Origin: Desulfuromusa kysingii
GTDB taxonomy: Bacteria > Desulfobacterota > Desulfuromonadia > Desulfuromonadales > Geopsychrobacteraceae
DNA: 64,000 nucleotides
Direction of reading: 5' to 3'
Assembly: GCF_900107645.1 (NCBI RefSeq)
Contig: NZ_FNQN01000001.1
Span: 331,390-395,389, forward strand
The position numbers were made by a program, and so were the translations under genes. The notes beneath the pieces were generated by a model. The model was not told where the DNA came from. It saw only the letters and a program-made list of their open reading frames with translations, and did not search any database. The number at the start of each line of letters is the position of its first letter. The stretch's first letter is position 1. Shown one piece after another: positions 1-11,823 of the stretch.

Positions 1-467
1 CCTTCGTAGTAGCCTTGGTCGTCCATTTCACCACTGCGGCCCACCATGACGTTGGTGTCGTTATAAACCGGATAGACTGGATCACCAATCGCCACTTTAT
101 TACCGAGGTCAAAAATATCAAGAATGTTTCCTGTGTCACACTTTGATCCATCAGATATGAAGACTTCAGAAGGTTTTAAGTCAACCCCCAGTGGCTTATA
201 GGCTTTGTCAACGATCGTCTGTGCTAACCAGTCATAACCTTGTTCTGGGCCATAGCCATGAAACGTTTCCACCGCGGCCATCTCATCGACCCCTTCATGA
301 AAGGCTTTAAGAACCGCAGGGACCAGAGGCCTGGTGACATCACCGATACCGAGGCGGATGACATTTGCTTCTGGATTGGCCTGGGTAAATTCACTGATGC
401 GACGACTGATTTCGGGGAATAGGTAACCAGCTTGAAGTTTAAGATAATTATCGTTGATACGTGCCAT
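1..467 (-). CDS. dapL: LL-diaminopimelate aminotransferase, N-terminal part (cut by window edge)
   Basis: PLP enzyme that converts tetrahydrodipicolinate directly to LL-diaminopimelate in lysine and peptidoglycan synthesis, bypassing the succinylase and acetylase routes. The visible 155 codons start [20 protein letters not shown] and continue with [20 protein letters not shown] and [14 protein letters not shown], which are characteristic of the DapL family. The PLP lysine and the C-terminus lie outside the window. The start ATG at 467-465 is preceded by AGGAGA. It is the last visible gene of the lysine block, downstream of dapA, dapB and a tiny lipoprotein gene. The family call is confident; the gene is incomplete only because the window ends. 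Confidence 0.93.
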   Translation of the reverse strand, partial: MARINDNYLKLQAGYLFPEISRRISEFTQANPEANVIRLGIGDVTRPLVPAVLKAFHEGVDEMAAVETFHGYGPEQGYDWLAQTIVDKAYKPLGVDLKPSEVFISDGSKCDTGNILDIFDLGNKVAIGDPVYPVYNDTNVMVGRSGEMDDQGYYE

Positions 468-544
468 GTACGCGTCTCCTGAAGTTTTGATAAAAAGTAA
501 CTTGTAAACAAAGTGATCGTATTTTTAGCTCTTACCGCTGGCTT

Positions 545-670
545 TTAACTGGATTTTTGCTGCAGCCACTGGCCGGCCTTTTCAAAATCTCTTCCGAGAC
601 CATGGAAAGTTTCGCATCCAGAAATAATCAATGTGACGAAAATCAGCAATAAGATGAGAACTTTTTTCAT
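545..670 (-). CDS. entericidin-like small lipoprotein (41 aa)
   Basis: A 41-residue ORF reading MKKVLILLLIFVTLIISGCE and then TFHGLGRDFEKAGQWLQQKSS. It has a lysine-rich start, a hydrophobic stretch (residues 4-16) and a lipobox ISGC with Cys19 as the lipidated residue. The mature part, C-E-T-x-x-G-x-G-R-D-x-x-x-A-G-x-x-L, matches the entericidin A/B family of short membrane lipoproteins. Those of E. coli are bacteriolytic or antidotal; the role here is unknown. The gene lies between dapB and dapL with small gaps and probably shares their transcript. A GGAGAT box sits about 8 nt before the ATG. The length fits the family. The assignment rests on lipobox plus motif. Confidence 0.65.
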   Translation of the reverse strand: MKKVLILLLIFVTLIISGCETFHGLGRDFEKAGQWLQQKSS

Positions 671-691
671 GTCAATCTCCAGCGGTAAGGT

Positions 692-1492
692 TTAACTCAA
701 ACCGAGAACATCCTGCATGTCATAGAGCCCGGGATCTTTATCTTGTAACCATTGGCAAGCACGTACCGCACCACGGGCGAACATGTCACGGCTCATAGCC
801 CGGTGACTGATTTCTATCCGTTCCCCCATACCGATGAAATAGACGGTGTGTTCACCGACAATATCTCCACCACGTACTGTCTGCATGCCAATCTCTTCGT
901 GGGTGCGTGCTCCACACATCCCCTCGCGGTGATAATTGGCGACTTGATTATAGTCCCGACCGAGAGTATCAGCGACAACTTCTCCCATGCGTACGGCTGT
1001 CCCTGAAGGGGAGTCCTTTTTCTTGTTGTGGTGGAGTTCAACAATTTCAACGTCAAAATCATCCCCTAAAATGTTGGCGGCTTCTTTTAGGAGCTTAAAA
1101 CATGCATTGACGCCAACGCTCATGTTGGGAGCGAGAACGACCGGGATTGTTTCAGCAAAATGGGCTGCTTGTTGTTTTTGTTCGGGGGTAAAACCGGTCG
1201 AACCAATGACGACCATTTTCCCTTGTTGCGCACAGATTTCCAGATTTTTCAATGTCACTTCTGGAAAGGTGAAATCTATCAAGACGTCTGCGTTGGCCAT
1301 GGTTGCAACCAGGTCATCGGTGATTTTAATCCCCAATTTTCCTACCGCTGCTAATAGCCCTGCATCTGCACCGAGCTGTGGGTGTCCTGTCCGTTCAACG
1401 GCACCAGTTAATTCCATGCCTGGTGTTTCCTGAACCGCTTGAATTAAACGGCCACCCATCCGACCGGCGGCACCAACAATAGCTACTTTCAT
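692..1492 (-). CDS. dapB: 4-hydroxy-tetrahydrodipicolinate reductase
   Basis: Reduces 4-hydroxy-tetrahydrodipicolinate to tetrahydrodipicolinate with NAD(P)H in the cytoplasm, the step before DapL. The 266-aa protein has the N-terminal Rossmann motif VAIVGAAGRMGGR (residues 3-15), DVLIDFT and GSTGFT in the nucleotide domain, and the catalytic and substrate segment ELHHNKKKDSPSGTA (about residues 152-166) with the conserved His-His and Lys. The length is normal for DapB. It lies about 100 bp downstream of dapA on the same strand, so lysine enzymes two and three are probably co-transcribed. No anomalies are seen. Confidence 0.97.
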   Translation of the reverse strand: MKVAIVGAAGRMGGRLIQAVQETPGMELTGAVERTGHPQLGADAGLLAAVGKLGIKITDDLVATMANADVLIDFTFPEVTLKNLEICAQQGKMVVIGSTGFTPEQKQQAAHFAETIPVVLAPNMSVGVNACFKLLKEAANILGDDFDVEIVELHHNKKKDSPSGTAVRMGEVVADTLGRDYNQVANYHREGMCGARTHEEIGMQTVRGGDIVGEHTVYFIGMGERIEISHRAMSRDMFARGAVRACQWLQDKDPGLYDMQDVLGLS

Positions 1493-1566
1493 TTTAATTT
1501 CCTGCGTGTCAATGTCAGTTACGGGGAGAAAGATCTCTGCCCTTGAGTTTTACCGTGATCTGAAAC

Positions 1567-1588
1567 GGGGCGATCACCAGACCGCCCC
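1567..1588 (-). terminator. GC hairpin between dapA and dapB
   Basis: Inverted repeat GGGGCG / CGCCCC with a 10-nt loop, just after the dapA stop on the minus strand. The following bases (GTTTCAG) contain only a short T run, so it may be a weak or partial terminator, or an mRNA-stabilising intercistronic hairpin. Confidence 0.3.
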
Positions 1589-1596
1589 CGACGTTG

Positions 1597-2472
1597 TTAG
1601 ATTAGAGAGTGTTTTTTTAGTATGGTTTTCAATTGTTCCAGAGTATTCTCTTGCATCTCCACCAGTGGTAACCGCATATCGATGCGACATTTTCCCATCA
1701 GTGCCGAAGCGGTTTTAACCGGAACCGGATTCGATTCAAGGAACATGGACTGATGTACGTCGAGCAGTTGCAGGTGCAACTTACGGGCATCATCCCAGCG
1801 CATTTCCTGAACGGCCTGAACCATGGATTTCACCTCTTTGGGCATGATGTTCGCGGTGACTGAAATGACCCCTTTGGCACCGCAAGCCATCAACGGCAAG
1901 GTGAGGAAATCATCACCGGAGATAACATTAATCTTGTCCCCTGCACGAGCAATAATTTCGCTGGCTTGGATTACGTCTCCAGAAGCTTCTTTAATGGCGA
2001 CAATATTGCTGATCTCTGCCAGTCGTATGGTGGTCTCTGCTGTCATATTGACGCCGGTCCGCCCCGGAACGTTGTATAATACCTGAGGGATGGCAACATT
2101 TTCAGCGAGGGCTTTGAAGTTTTGATAGAGCCCTTCCTGGGACGGTTTGTTGTAGTAGGGGGCGACCAGAAGGACACCGTCGGCACCCATCTCTTTAGCA
2201 TGTTGAGAGATAGCAATTGCCTCAGCAGTTGCATTGGAGCCAGTGCCTGCAAGGATTGGAACCCGTTTGTTAACTTGTTCGATACAGGCTTTAATGACCT
2301 GATCATGTTCCGCATAGTCGAGGGTTGCAGATTCCCCAGTGGTGCCGCAGGGGACAATGACATCGGTGCCATTTTCAATTTGAAATTCAACCAGTTGGCG
2401 GTAGGTTTCTTCATCAAAATTGCCCTGGGCATCAAAAGGGGTAATGATCGCTACCATAGATCCTTGAAACAT
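1597..2472 (-). CDS. dapA: 4-hydroxy-tetrahydrodipicolinate synthase
   Basis: Class I aldolase-type enzyme condensing pyruvate with aspartate semialdehyde, the first committed step to lysine and diaminopimelate. From the chosen ATG (2472) the product is 291 aa, the usual length. It begins MFQGSMVAIITPFD and shows GTTGES, the tyrosine motif LYNVPGRTG and the Schiff-base lysine in VAIKEASGD. An in-frame start 27 codons upstream (2553) is rejected. The start at 2472 has GGAGG 6 nt before it, and the upstream codons overlap an lptM-like gene in another frame. It lies downstream of argH in a joint arg/dap block. Confidence 0.96.
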   Translation of the reverse strand: MFQGSMVAIITPFDAQGNFDEETYRQLVEFQIENGTDVIVPCGTTGESATLDYAEHDQVIKACIEQVNKRVPILAGTGSNATAEAIAISQHAKEMGADGVLLVAPYYNKPSQEGLYQNFKALAENVAIPQVLYNVPGRTGVNMTAETTIRLAEISNIVAIKEASGDVIQASEIIARAGDKINVISGDDFLTLPLMACGAKGVISVTANIMPKEVKSMVQAVQEMRWDDARKLHLQLLDVHQSMFLESNPVPVKTASALMGKCRIDMRLPLVEMQENTLEQLKTILKKHSLI

Positions 2473-2512
2473 ATTTTCCTCCAGACTAATATTGGACGGT
2501 TTTACCTGACCG

Positions 2513-2662
2513 TCATTCAGAACATCTTCGAGATTCGGTGGCTGTTTCGACATTCGTGTTATTTGAGAGTGTTGCGTCTATGGGGCGAACAGGCCCCTTT
2601 TTACCGCAGCCATTAAGCAACAGTATCGCTATAAGTAGAAACAGAAACTTCTGAGTTCGCAT
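2513..2662 (-). CDS. lptM: LptM-type small lipoprotein (YifL family)
   Basis: A 49-aa ORF reading MRTQKFLFLLIAILLLNGCG and then KKGPVRPIDATLSNN. It has a positively charged start, a hydrophobic helix, the lipobox LNGC (Cys19) and immediately the CGKKGP motif that defines the LptM/YifL family (CGxKGPL in enterobacteria). In E. coli LptM binds LptD and helps its oxidative maturation at the outer membrane; a similar role is inferred. It ends about 40 nt before the dapA start. Small lipoproteins of this kind next to diaminopimelate genes (lysA in enterobacteria) are well known, which supports the call. It is shorter than E. coli LptM, with an unremarkable C-terminal tail. Confidence 0.75.
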   Translation of the reverse strand: MRTQKFLFLLIAILLLNGCGKKGPVRPIDATLSNNTNVETATESRRCSE

Positions 2663-2701
2663 TGATGCTCTTCTTTATGATGATGTAAAAAAACGTTAAA
2701 A

Positions 2702-4072
2702 TTAAGGATTTTGCAACCGTTTCAGTTCACGTTCAACCGCTTCCCGAGCTGTTCCCCCTGTCGCTTTTCGCGCATTGACGGAGGCTTCAAGGGTGACATA
2801 ATCGTAAATATCCGCTGTAATCAAATCGGAAAAACTTTGAAATTCAGCTAAACTCAGCTCAGGAATATCTTTTCCAGTTTCAACACAATAGCGGACTGTT
2901 TTACCGACCACTTCATGGGCTTGACGGAATGGCAATCCCTTGCGGACACAGTAATCAGCAACATCTGTTGCCGTCGAGAAGCCTCGTGCTGCGGCAATCC
3001 TCATATTATCCCCTTTAACTTGCATTTCCACAACCATGTCAGCAAAAATTTTCAAGCTCCCTTTGATCGTATCGATGGTATCGAACAGAGGCTCTTTGTC
3101 TTCTTGCATATCCTTATTATAGGCCAGTGGTAATGATTTCATCAGTGTTAACAGGGCCATCAAGTTGCCATAAACGCGACCGGTTTTGCCGCGAACCAAT
3201 TCCGGCACATCAGGATTTTTTTTCTGTGGCATGATGGAACTCCCAGTGCAGAAGGCATCTGAGAGTTCGATGAAATTGAAGTCGGCACTGGACCAGAGGA
3301 TCAACTCTTCAGAGAGGCGGGAGAGGTGCATCATCAGGATACTGGCAAAGCTGCAGAATTCGATGGCGAAGTCCCGATCGGAAACACTGTCCAGGCTGTT
3401 TCTGGTGACACCATCAAAACCGAGGCGCTTGGCGGTCCACTCGCGATCAATAGGGAAGGTTGTCCCCGCCAGCGCACCAGCACCGAGAGGCATCAGGTTG
3501 AATCTCGCCCTTAAATCTCTCAAGCGGCTCCTATCACGACTGATCATTTCGCGGTAAGCGAGCATATGGTGGCTGTAAAGTACCGGTTGCGCCGTTTGTA
3601 GATGGGTGTAGCCAGGCATAATGATATCGAGATTGTTTTCTGCCTGTTGAATGAGGGCAGCCTCTAACTTTTTAAGATAGTCGAGAATGACATCGATTTC
3701 ATCTCGCAAATAGAGGCGAATATCGACAGCGACCTGATCATTACGACTGCGACCCGTATGCAGTTTACCGCCGACTGGACCGATCCGTTCAATCAGTTGA
3801 GCTTCGATGTTCATGTGGATATCTTCCAGAGCGATGGAAAACTCCATTTTCCCAGATTCAATTTTATTGAGAATTTCATCCAGGCCGGAAATAATCTTTT
3901 GTGCATCTGCTTCTGAAATTATTTCTTGGCGACCGAGCATTTCTGCATGGGCTTTAGAGCCCTGGATGTCGTAGCTACCGAGGCGCTGTTCAAAACCGAT
4001 TGACGCCGTAAATTCTTCAACAAATTTATCTGTAGGCTGGGTGAAACGTCCGCCCCAGAGCTTGTTGTTCAT
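2702..4072 (-). CDS. argH: argininosuccinate lyase
   Basis: Cleaves argininosuccinate to arginine and fumarate, the last step of arginine synthesis. The 456-aa protein is full length for the fumarase/aspartase superfamily. It starts [10 protein letters not shown] and has TGRSRNDQV (about residue 110), HLQTAQPV (about 157) and the signature loop [12 protein letters not shown] (about 277), which carries the catalytic Ser. It is separated from the upstream Nudix gene by about 150 bp, so it may have its own promoter there, and is followed by lptM-dapA. Confidence 0.98.
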   Translation of the reverse strand: MNNKLWGGRFTQPTDKFVEEFTASIGFEQRLGSYDIQGSKAHAEMLGRQEIISEADAQKIISGLDEILNKIESGKMEFSIALEDIHMNIEAQLIERIGPVGGKLHTGRSRNDQVAVDIRLYLRDEIDVILDYLKKLEAALIQQAENNLDIIMPGYTHLQTAQPVLYSHHMLAYREMISRDRSRLRDLRARFNLMPLGAGALAGTTFPIDREWTAKRLGFDGVTRNSLDSVSDRDFAIEFCSFASILMMHLSRLSEELILWSSADFNFIELSDAFCTGSSIMPQKKNPDVPELVRGKTGRVYGNLMALLTLMKSLPLAYNKDMQEDKEPLFDTIDTIKGSLKIFADMVVEMQVKGDNMRIAAARGFSTATDVADYCVRKGLPFRQAHEVVGKTVRYCVETGKDIPELSLAEFQSFSDLITADIYDYVTLEASVNARKATGGTAREAVERELKRLQNP

Positions 4073-4223
4073 TATGCTTCTCCTTGAGAATTAAGGACCA
4101 TGTTATTGCTGTAAACCTGTTTTTTAGCTCATCAGTCTGCTTTGAGGTCCGCTACCGTGAGCTTTTAGTGCTTTGTGCGTTATCTTCCGCAAGCGCCCCT
4201 TTATCCCGATGGGGACTTAACCC

Positions 4224-4715
4224 TCAGCGTAAGGCGGTAATATTGGGAATTTCGTTGTCGGCATCCTCTCCGGGATGTTCCAAATCCGCCCATGTCAATT
4301 TCGGGAACAGGCGTGCCAGAACCTGACGACAACCCGGTGGCACATTGAGGTCAGGAAGTTGGTGATCGGAAAACCAGACTGCCTCGCTGAGTTCACTGTA
4401 GTTGAGCTTCAGCTCAGAGCTTAACGCTATGGCTCGGTAGTAGAGGATGATGTAGTGGTCCTTTTTGTTGCCGATTGCCAGGTGTTCGTAGATGTCAACC
4501 AGCTTATCAATCTTCACTTTTAGACCAACTTCTTCTTCGACCTCACGAAGCAGAGCGCTTTCAATTGATTCGCCGTGGTCAATCTTCCCACCGGGCATAA
4601 CCCATTGACCAAAGAAGGGGGGAATATTTCGACGTGTCAGTAAGATCCGATCTTTGTCATCCATAATACAGGCGACCACAGAAGTTTTGATTTGTCTTTG
4701 TAACGCTTGTCCCAT
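4224..4715 (-). CDS. Nudix hydrolase, substrate unknown
   Basis: A 163-aa protein with one Nudix fold. The Nudix box GKIDHGESIESALLREVEEE (about residues 42-61), followed by VGL, fits G-x5-E-x7-R-E-U-x-E-E-x-G-U exactly, so the Mg-binding glutamates are present. The preceding RRNIPPFFGQWVMPGG resembles MutT/ADP-ribose-type enzymes that hydrolyse nucleoside diphosphate derivatives. The substrate cannot be told from sequence. It sits between argG and argH but is separated from argG by a strong hairpin, so it may be expressed separately. The C-terminal 25 residues (HPGEDADNEI) are acidic and outside the fold. Confidence 0.88.
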   Translation of the reverse strand: MGQALQRQIKTSVVACIMDDKDRILLTRRNIPPFFGQWVMPGGKIDHGESIESALLREVEEEVGLKVKIDKLVDIYEHLAIGNKKDHYIILYYRAIALSSELKLNYSELSEAVWFSDHQLPDLNVPPGCRQVLARLFPKLTWADLEHPGEDADNEIPNITALR

Positions 4716-4732
4716 GGTTATTTCCCGTTAAA

Positions 4733-4766
4733 ACTCGGGGTGCTTTGCAATGCCAGCACCCCGAGT
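4733..4766 (-). terminator. hairpin terminator after argG
   Basis: Perfect 12-bp inverted repeat ACTCGGGGTGCT / AGCACCCCGAGT with a 10-nt loop, 17 nt beyond the argG stop. On the minus strand it is followed by TTTAACGG. It probably ends the arg transcript, or attenuates read-through to the Nudix gene, whose ATG is only 17 nt further on. The T run is short. Confidence 0.65.
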
Positions 4767-4782
4767 CAGTCGCACAGTTGGT

Positions 4783-6003
4783 TTATTTTTTAGCGGCCCG
4801 TTGCATTGCGGCAATTCTCAACCGCAGAGCATTAATTTTAATAAACCCTTCAGCATCGGCCTGATTGTAAACTTCATCGGCCTCAAAAGTGGCAAAATCG
4901 ACATTGAACAGACTGTCGGTTGCTGAATCGCGTCCAACAACGCGGCAGTGACCTTTATAGAGCTTGATCCGGGCTTTACCGTTGACGGTTTTTTGGGTTT
5001 CGTCAATCAGCGCTTGCAGGGCTATCCGCTCAGGGGCAAACCAGTAACCATTATAGATCATTTCCGCATAGCGGGGGACTAAAGAATCTCGCAGATGCAT
5101 GACTTCACGGTCCATGGTGATCGATTCTACCGCTCGATGAGCTTCCTCAAGAATGGTACCGCCTGGGGTTTCATAAACACCACGGCTCTTCATCCCGACA
5201 TAGCGGTTTTCCATCAGGTCAACCCGCCCAATACCATGTTTGCCACCGAGTTGATTCAATTTAGCTAAAAGGTTGGCTGGCGAGAGACGTTCACCGTTAA
5301 TGGCAACGGCATCCCCTTTTTCAAACTCAACCTCGATGTATTCCGGTTGATCGGGTGCATCTTCGGGGGCAACGGTGAGGGTGTACATCTCTTCTGGAGC
5401 CTCAGCCCAAGGATCTTCCAATGCGTATCCTTCAAAAGAGATATGGAGCAGGTTGCGATCTGAACTCCAAGGCACTTTTTTGTTGGTTGGAATCGGAATG
5501 GCATGTTTCTTTGCATAGGCTTCAAGGGCAGTACGGCTGTTGAGATCCCATTCCCGCCATGGCGCGATAACTTTGACCGCTGGGTTAAAATGGTAGTAGG
5601 ACACTTCAAAGCGGACTTGATCGTTGCCTTTTCCGGTCGCCCCATGGGAGACAGCGTCAGCCCCTTCTTTTGCGGCAATTTCCATCTGTGCCTTGGAAAT
5701 TAACGGTCTGGCAATGGAGGTGCCAAGGAAATAACGCCCTTCATAGATGGCATTAGCGCGGAACATCGGGAAAACAAAGTCACGGGTAAACTCTTCTTTT
5801 AAATCGAGGATATGGCAGGAGCTGGCCCCGGTTTTTTTCGCTTTCTCCGGGATGTGATCAAGCTCTTCCCCTTGGCCGAGGTCGGCAGAAAAGGCGACAA
5901 CTTCGCATTGGTATTCTTCGACCAGCCATTTAAGGATAATCGATGTGTCTAGTCCACCGGAGTAGGCAAGAACGACTTTTTTGACATCTTCTTGTTTAGC
6001 CAT
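4783..6003 (-). CDS. argG: argininosuccinate synthase
   Basis: Joins citrulline and aspartate with ATP to give argininosuccinate. The 406-aa protein has the PP-loop [11 protein letters not shown] (residues 12-22), [15 protein letters not shown] (about 118-132) and YETPGGTI, all typical of ArgG, and is of standard length. The start MAKQED at 6003 has AGGAGA about 7 nt upstream. It follows the RDD gene by 30 nt and is part of argBDF-RDD-argG; a strong hairpin follows the stop. Confidence 0.98.
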   Translation of the reverse strand: MAKQEDVKKVVLAYSGGLDTSIILKWLVEEYQCEVVAFSADLGQGEELDHIPEKAKKTGASSCHILDLKEEFTRDFVFPMFRANAIYEGRYFLGTSIARPLISKAQMEIAAKEGADAVSHGATGKGNDQVRFEVSYYHFNPAVKVIAPWREWDLNSRTALEAYAKKHAIPIPTNKKVPWSSDRNLLHISFEGYALEDPWAEAPEEMYTLTVAPEDAPDQPEYIEVEFEKGDAVAINGERLSPANLLAKLNQLGGKHGIGRVDLMENRYVGMKSRGVYETPGGTILEEAHRAVESITMDREVMHLRDSLVPRYAEMIYNGYWFAPERIALQALIDETQKTVNGKARIKLYKGHCRVVGRDSATDSLFNVDFATFEADEVYNQADAEGFIKINALRLRIAAMQRAAKK

Positions 6004-6033
6004 TTTAATTTCTCCTGAGATTATGTAGTTCGA

Positions 6034-6660
6034 TCAAAGTTTAATTACGTATGTATCAGCCATACGATCGTGTAATCCCTGTTTCTGTTCATCAAAGGCG
6101 ACCATCAGGTAGCCAATTCCAAAAATTATACCCGAGATAAATTTTGCCGGAACTTCACGAAAAGCAGCACGAAGGTAGCTGATTTGTGAGCCGTCACGGC
6201 GAATAACCTTAATTCGTAAAGCCATTTTTCCGGGGGTTTGTCCGCAGGAGCCGGTGAAAATAATATAGTAAGCAAAGCTGAGGACAAAGCTAAACAGCTG
6301 AACCAAAGTAGCAATATTGACACTGGCCCCCTGGTAATTCGCAGCAATCCCGCCTGTAAAAGCCAAAAGGGCTCCAAATAAAAGCTGCAAGACCAAGACA
6401 ATAAAGGCATCTATGGTCGTCGCGACCAGCCGCATCCAGAAACCTGCTTTTGGCAAAGCATCTATCTCTGCATGGGGAGAGATTGGTGCTCTGAGAACGT
6501 CAGTTTGTGAATCCTTTGCGGCGACTTTTGCCTGAGGTTCCGTGTCTGTGGGGTGCAGTGGAAAGCTTGTCTTGCACCTTGGACAGTACACCTGACGAGC
6601 ATTTTCAGGCACCTGATCGACCACTTTATTGAAGCCACAATGTGGGCAGGTGATTTGCAT
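6034..6660 (-). CDS. zinc-ribbon (MJ0042-type) RDD-family membrane protein
   Basis: A 208-aa protein of unknown function. Residues 1-38 form a zinc ribbon with two Cys pairs, CPHCGF and CPRCKTSFPL, of the MJ0042 type. After a Gln/Asp-rich linker comes an RDD domain (about residues 70-208). Its hallmark R..A..ID segment (FWMRLVATTIDAFIV) is followed by hydrophobic helices at about 84-105, 120-140 and 172-190, plus QTPGKMALRIKVI. RDD proteins are inner-membrane proteins, some tied to ion or solute transport; nothing links this one to arginine except position. It lies 3 nt after argF and 30 nt before argG, so it is surely co-transcribed. Confidence 0.82.
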   Translation of the reverse strand: MQITCPHCGFNKVVDQVPENARQVYCPRCKTSFPLHPTDTEPQAKVAAKDSQTDVLRAPISPHAEIDALPKAGFWMRLVATTIDAFIVLVLQLLFGALLAFTGGIAANYQGASVNIATLVQLFSFVLSFAYYIIFTGSCGQTPGKMALRIKVIRRDGSQISYLRAAFREVPAKFISGIIFGIGYLMVAFDEQKQGLHDRMADTYVIKL

Positions 6661-6663
6661 AAA

Positions 6664-7575
6664 TCAATGAGCCATTAACGTTGCCAGAATCGCTTTCTGT
6701 GCATGCAGGCGATTTTCAGCTTCGTTGAAAATAATTGACTGTGGTCCTTCCACGACTTCGTCAGTTATCTCTTCGTTGCGGTGTGCGGGTAAGCAATGCA
6801 TGACCACAGCTTCAGGGTCGGCTAACTTCAGGATATCGGCGTTGATCTGAAAGCCGGTAAAGGCTTTAGCCCGCTTTTGTTGTTCGGATTCCTGTCCCAT
6901 GCTGGCCCAGACGTCTGTATTCAAGACATCTGCACCTGCTGCGGCTTCGCGAGGGTCATTGGTCAATAAAATTTTAGCACCGGATTTTTTTGCCAGGGCG
7001 ACAATCTCCTTATCTGGTTCGTAGCCTTTTGGGGAGGCAATGCGAAGCTCAAAACCGACGAGGGCGGCAGCGTTGATCCAACTGTTTGCCATGTTATTAC
7101 CATCGCCGATCCAGCAATATTTCAAATTGCGATAGTCCTCTTTGTGCTCTGTGACGGTGAAGATATCAGCCACTAATTGGCAGGGGTGGTAGAGGTCACT
7201 GAGGCCATTGATAACAGGAACATAACTGTTCTGCGCGAACTCTTCCAGCGCTTGATGGGAGTAGGTTCGTGCCATGACACCATCACAATAGCCTGACATG
7301 ACCCGGGCGGTATCCTTGATCGGTTCGCCACGCCCCATTTGAGTCGTTCCTGAATGGAGAAACAAGGCATGGCCTCCAAGTTGAAACATGCCGACTTCGA
7401 ACGAGACCCGGGTCCGGGTTGAACTTTTTTCAAAGATCATACCCAGAGTCTGCCCCTTGAGGAGGGGGTGAGGTGTCCCTTCTTTTTGTTTCTGTTTCAG
7501 TTCTCTGGTCAGTGAGAAGATCGATTCCAGGTCTTCCAGGGTCCAATCAGAAAGGGCAAGAAAATCTTTATTCAT
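6664..7575 (-). CDS. argF: ornithine carbamoyltransferase
   Basis: Transfers the carbamoyl group to ornithine to form citrulline. At 303 aa it is a full-length OTCase. It has the carbamoyl-phosphate loop KSSTRTRVSFE (about residues 50-60), HPCQLVAD (about 130), DVWASMGQE and the ornithine loop HCLPAHR (about 260). The anabolic type is inferred from its position between argD and argG. The RDD gene begins 3 nt downstream of its stop. Confidence 0.98.
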   Translation of the reverse strand: MNKDFLALSDWTLEDLESIFSLTRELKQKQKEGTPHPLLKGQTLGMIFEKSSTRTRVSFEVGMFQLGGHALFLHSGTTQMGRGEPIKDTARVMSGYCDGVMARTYSHQALEEFAQNSYVPVINGLSDLYHPCQLVADIFTVTEHKEDYRNLKYCWIGDGNNMANSWINAAALVGFELRIASPKGYEPDKEIVALAKKSGAKILLTNDPREAAAGADVLNTDVWASMGQESEQQKRAKAFTGFQINADILKLADPEAVVMHCLPAHRNEEITDEVVEGPQSIIFNEAENRLHAQKAILATLMAH

Positions 7576-7662
7576 GGGGTTAATCTCCTAAACTTTGTGG
7601 GTTGCCGCAAGAGGTCCGGTTTTGAACTCATCTCAGGCTGGATGTTTTTGAGTTTCAAGACC

Positions 7663-9794
<2,132 letters not shown>

Positions 9795-9833
9795 TTATCT
9801 GCGGTAAGGCAATCCAGAGTTGGCCTGATATGA

Positions 9834-11162
9834 CTATAAAATGTAGCGTGACAAATCCTCATCCTGACTGATTTCGGAGAGCTTCTGTTGCACCTCTTTA
9901 GCGGTGACATTGACTTTATTCTCAGTCAGTTCCGGAGCCGTGAAAGAGAGTTCCTCCAGGAGCTTTTCAAGGATTGTGTGCAAGCGCCGGGCACCGATAT
10001 TTTCGGTGCGATCATTAACCGTTTTGGCAATCTTGGCGATTTCACGGATCGCCTCGTCATCAAAATCCAACCGAATAGATTCAGTTTTCAGCAATTCTTT
10101 ATACTGACGGATCAAAGCGTTTTTAGGCTCCGTAAGGATGCGATAGAAGTCATCTTCATTCAGACTCTGCAGTTCTACCCGAATGGGGAATCGTCCTTGC
10201 AACTCAGGGACTAGATCCGATGGCTTGGCGGTATGAAACGCCCCCGCAGCAATAAACAGGATATGATCCGTTTTGACAGAGCCATGTTTCGTACTGACAG
10301 TGCTCCCTTCGACGATGGGGAGGATGTCCCGCTGCACCCCTTCGCGAGAGACTTCGGGGCCATGGCCCCCTTCGCGGCTGGCAATTTTATCGATTTCATC
10401 AATAAAGATGATGCCGTTTTGCTCGGTGCGCTCACGCGCCAAAGTGGTCACATTTTCCATGTCAATCAGCTTTTCAGCTTCAGATTCAATCAACTGTTCA
10501 CGTGCTTCACTGACTTTGATCCGTTTTCTTTTTGAACTTTTCGGGAAGAGATTACCGAACATCTCTTTGATGTTCATCCCCATTTCCTCGTTGCCCTGCG
10601 GAGTAAATACTCCCATCGCCGGCATGCTGCTCACTTCGATCTCCAGCTCAACAAAGCGTTCTTCCAGTTCCCCGAGGCGTAATAGCTTGCGCAGGCGATC
10701 ACGGGTGTGTTGGCGTTGTTCCTGTTTGTCGGGAGAACGGTCAGTTTCACCTGGAAGGAGAAGATCCAACAGCTTCTCTTCGGCGTTGGCTTCCGCTTTG
10801 ATCTTCATCTTTTGGGTCTCTTCTTCCTTGACCATATGGATGGAGAGCTCCAGCAAATCGCGCACCATGCTTTCAACGTCACGACCAACATAACCAACTT
10901 CGGTAAACTTGCTGGCTTCCACTTTGATAAATGGAGCCTGTGCCAGTTTAGCCAGACGCCGGGCTATTTCAGTTTTACCGACACCGGTAGGACCGATCAT
11001 AATAATATTTTTAGGGGCAATCTCATCGCGTAACTCAGCTGGAACCTGTTGCCGACGCCAACGGTTTCTCAAGGCAACAGCAACGGCGCGCTTGGCGTCA
11101 TTCTGGCCGATAATATAGCGATCAAGTTCGGAAACGATTTCTCTCGGGGTGAAATTATTCAC
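9834..11162 (-). CDS. hslU: ATP-dependent protease ATPase subunit HslU
   Basis: AAA+ unfoldase that feeds proteins into the HslV peptidase ring. The 442-aa protein begins [20 protein letters not shown]. It has the Walker A motif GPTGVGKTE (about residue 57), the I-domain (about 110-240, with the GDMG-like pore region), Walker [13 protein letters not shown] (about 250), and a C-terminus ending DLSRYIL, the HslU tail that docks in HslV. Its start overlaps the hslV stop by 4 bp. The length is normal. Confidence 0.97.
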   Translation of the reverse strand: MNNFTPREIVSELDRYIIGQNDAKRAVAVALRNRWRRQQVPAELRDEIAPKNIIMIGPTGVGKTEIARRLAKLAQAPFIKVEASKFTEVGYVGRDVESMVRDLLELSIHMVKEEETQKMKIKAEANAEEKLLDLLLPGETDRSPDKQEQRQHTRDRLRKLLRLGELEERFVELEIEVSSMPAMGVFTPQGNEEMGMNIKEMFGNLFPKSSKRKRIKVSEAREQLIESEAEKLIDMENVTTLARERTEQNGIIFIDEIDKIASREGGHGPEVSREGVQRDILPIVEGSTVSTKHGSVKTDHILFIAAGAFHTAKPSDLVPELQGRFPIRVELQSLNEDDFYRILTEPKNALIRQYKELLKTESIRLDFDDEAIREIAKIAKTVNDRTENIGARRLHTILEKLLEELSFTAPELTENKVNVTAKEVQQKLSEISQDEDLSRYIL

Positions 11163-11689
11163 TTAAGAACCTCAACGGAAATGATTTTGTTGGTGTAAAT
11201 ACAGATGTCGGCGGCAATGTTAAGAGCTTCTTTGGTGATCCTCTCTGCATCGAGGTCACTGTGGGCAATCATAGCCCGCGCTGCGGCCAGAGAAAAGCTC
11301 CCGCCGGAACCAATGGCGGCAACGCCATCATCGGGTTCAATGACATCTCCTGCTCCAGAAATAACCAGGCTGAGGTCTTTGTCAGCCACGATCAGCAGCG
11401 CTTCCAGACGCCGTAGCACCTTGTCACTACGCCAGTCTTTGGCGAGCTCAACGGCAGCGCGAGTGAGGTTGCCTTCAAATTCTTGGAGCTTAGCTTCAAA
11501 TTTTTCAAACAGGGTGAATGCATCGGCGGTGCTGCCAGCAAAACCTGCTAACACCTGTCCTTGATATAGGCGGCGAATTTTTCGGGCATTATGCTTCATG
11601 ACTGTATTGCCTAAACTGACCTGACCGTCGCCGGCCAAAGCGACCTGTGAGTTATGGCGAACACAGCAGATTGTTGTTCCTTTAAACAT
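11159..11689 (-). CDS. hslV: ATP-dependent protease peptidase subunit HslV
   Basis: Threonine peptidase, the proteolytic half of HslUV. From the chosen ATG (11689) it is 176 aa: MFKG, then TTICCVRHN, where the first Thr becomes the N-terminal nucleophile after propeptide removal. GDGQVSLG and [13 protein letters not shown] are family motifs. An in-frame start 20 codons upstream (11749) would add a Cys-rich tail ahead of the processed residue and is rejected; GGAG lies about 7 nt before the chosen ATG. It is coupled with hslU and is probably the first gene of the hslVU-arg operon. Confidence 0.96.
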   Translation of the reverse strand: MFKGTTICCVRHNSQVALAGDGQVSLGNTVMKHNARKIRRLYQGQVLAGFAGSTADAFTLFEKFEAKLQEFEGNLTRAAVELAKDWRSDKVLRRLEALLIVADKDLSLVISGAGDVIEPDDGVAAIGSGGSFSLAAARAMIAHSDLDAERITKEALNIAADICIYTNKIISVEVLK

Positions 11690-11823
11690 AGACAACTCCA
11701 ATAAAATATAGGTCATCGTGCAACAGCAACAAATGATAACAAATAACATAAAAAGGGGCGGATAATAAAGATTTAAAGCGAAATATAACCGGGAAATTGT
11801 TGAGAAGTTCGGGGCTTTAAGCC

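Noticed and set aside
2473-2553. N-terminal extension of dapA to 318 aa
   Set aside because: The ATG at 2472 has a strong ribosome site and gives the normal DapA N-terminus; the extension overlaps the lptM-like gene in another frame.
11690-11749. Longer start for HslV
   Set aside because: It would place 24 residues before the Thr nucleophile, and the internal ATG has the ribosome site and the normal short propeptide.
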